Of a stretch of DNA of 15,091 bases, positions 15,050 to 15,091 are shown piece by piece. The position numbers and the translations under genes were made by a program. Source of the stretch: UBA5109 sp965662565 (lineage in GTDB: Bacteria > Pseudomonadota > Gammaproteobacteria > Pseudomonadales > Pseudohongiellaceae); the NCBI GenBank assembly GCA_965662565.1, contig CBFIHS010000044.1:1-15091 (forward strand), in the 5' to 3' direction. The notes under the pieces are model-generated. The model had not been told where the DNA came from. It searched no databases and was given only the letters and a program-made list of their open reading frames with translations. The number at the start of each line of letters is the position of its first letter. Positions within the stretch are counted from its first letter, which is position 1.

Positions 15050-15091
15050 TTAACGTTTATCAACAACTATCTCACCTTCGAGAATAGTCAT
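15050..15091 (-). CDS. C-terminal end of a gene continuing beyond the window
   Basis: The minus-strand frame open to the right edge ends MTILEGEIVVDKR at TAA (15052-15050). Only 13 residues are visible. The pattern (x-G-E-I-V-V-D at the very end) is common at the C-terminus of amidohydrolase-type enzymes, but this is too short to assign. The ATG at the edge may be internal. The quinoprotein gene follows 126 nt downstream on the same strand. Confidence 0.35.
   Translation of the reverse strand: MTILEGEIVVDKR

Overview
The window looks like chromosomal DNA of an AT-rich Gram-negative bacterium (about 40% G+C by eye). It is probably a marine-type gammaproteobacterium. The evidence is a lipoprotein signal, several Sec-exported periplasmic proteins, a periplasmic c-type cytochrome/PQQ protein, a TIGR01777 epimerase beside a CsgA-type SDR, and a TraR/DksA-type small protein. 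Assignment to any named genus would be a guess. I see no tRNA, rRNA, CRISPR array, insertion sequence, integrase or phage gene, so this reads as ordinary chromosome rather than an island.

Left part (1-4400). The window opens inside a polyphosphate:AMP phosphotransferase (PPK2 family). Its stop codon overlaps that of a convergent TraR/DksA-like zinc-finger gene, which is broken by a one-base frameshift in an A-run and has lost one zinc Cys. A fumarylacetoacetate-hydrolase-family enzyme with a TTG start follows. Next come an exported SMP-30/NHL-like beta-propeller (minus strand) and a lipoprotein made of two tandem SnoaL-like domains, each closed by a strong intrinsic terminator.

Middle (4470-8670). 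Two minus-strand pairs sit here. One is TIGR01777 epimerase followed 13 nt later by a CsgA-like SDR. The other is an NhaC Na+/H+ antiporter followed 2 nt later by an ADP-ribosylglycohydrolase-family protein whose metal motif is altered (GGDSCGR instead of the GGDTDT type).

Right part (8900-15091). This part is mostly exported proteins: a DUF6491-like protein, a tiny Cys/His-rich secreted protein, a second SMP-30-like propeller with a convincing promoter overlapped by an inverted repeat, and a PQQ-propeller quinoprotein with an N-terminal haem c domain. A cytoplasmic DUF2235 alpha/beta hydrolase stands alone among them. The last 42 bases carry the end of another minus-strand gene.

Possible common thread (inference): a quinoprotein dehydrogenase, two exported lactonase-type propellers and an FAH-family enzyme could serve oxidation of sugars, alcohols or lactones in the envelope. 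Two 24-bp inverted repeats of the same layout (TTARCA-N12-TGCTAA), one upstream of the FAH gene and one upstream of the quinoprotein gene, would fit a shared regulator. No known defence or secretion system is visible.
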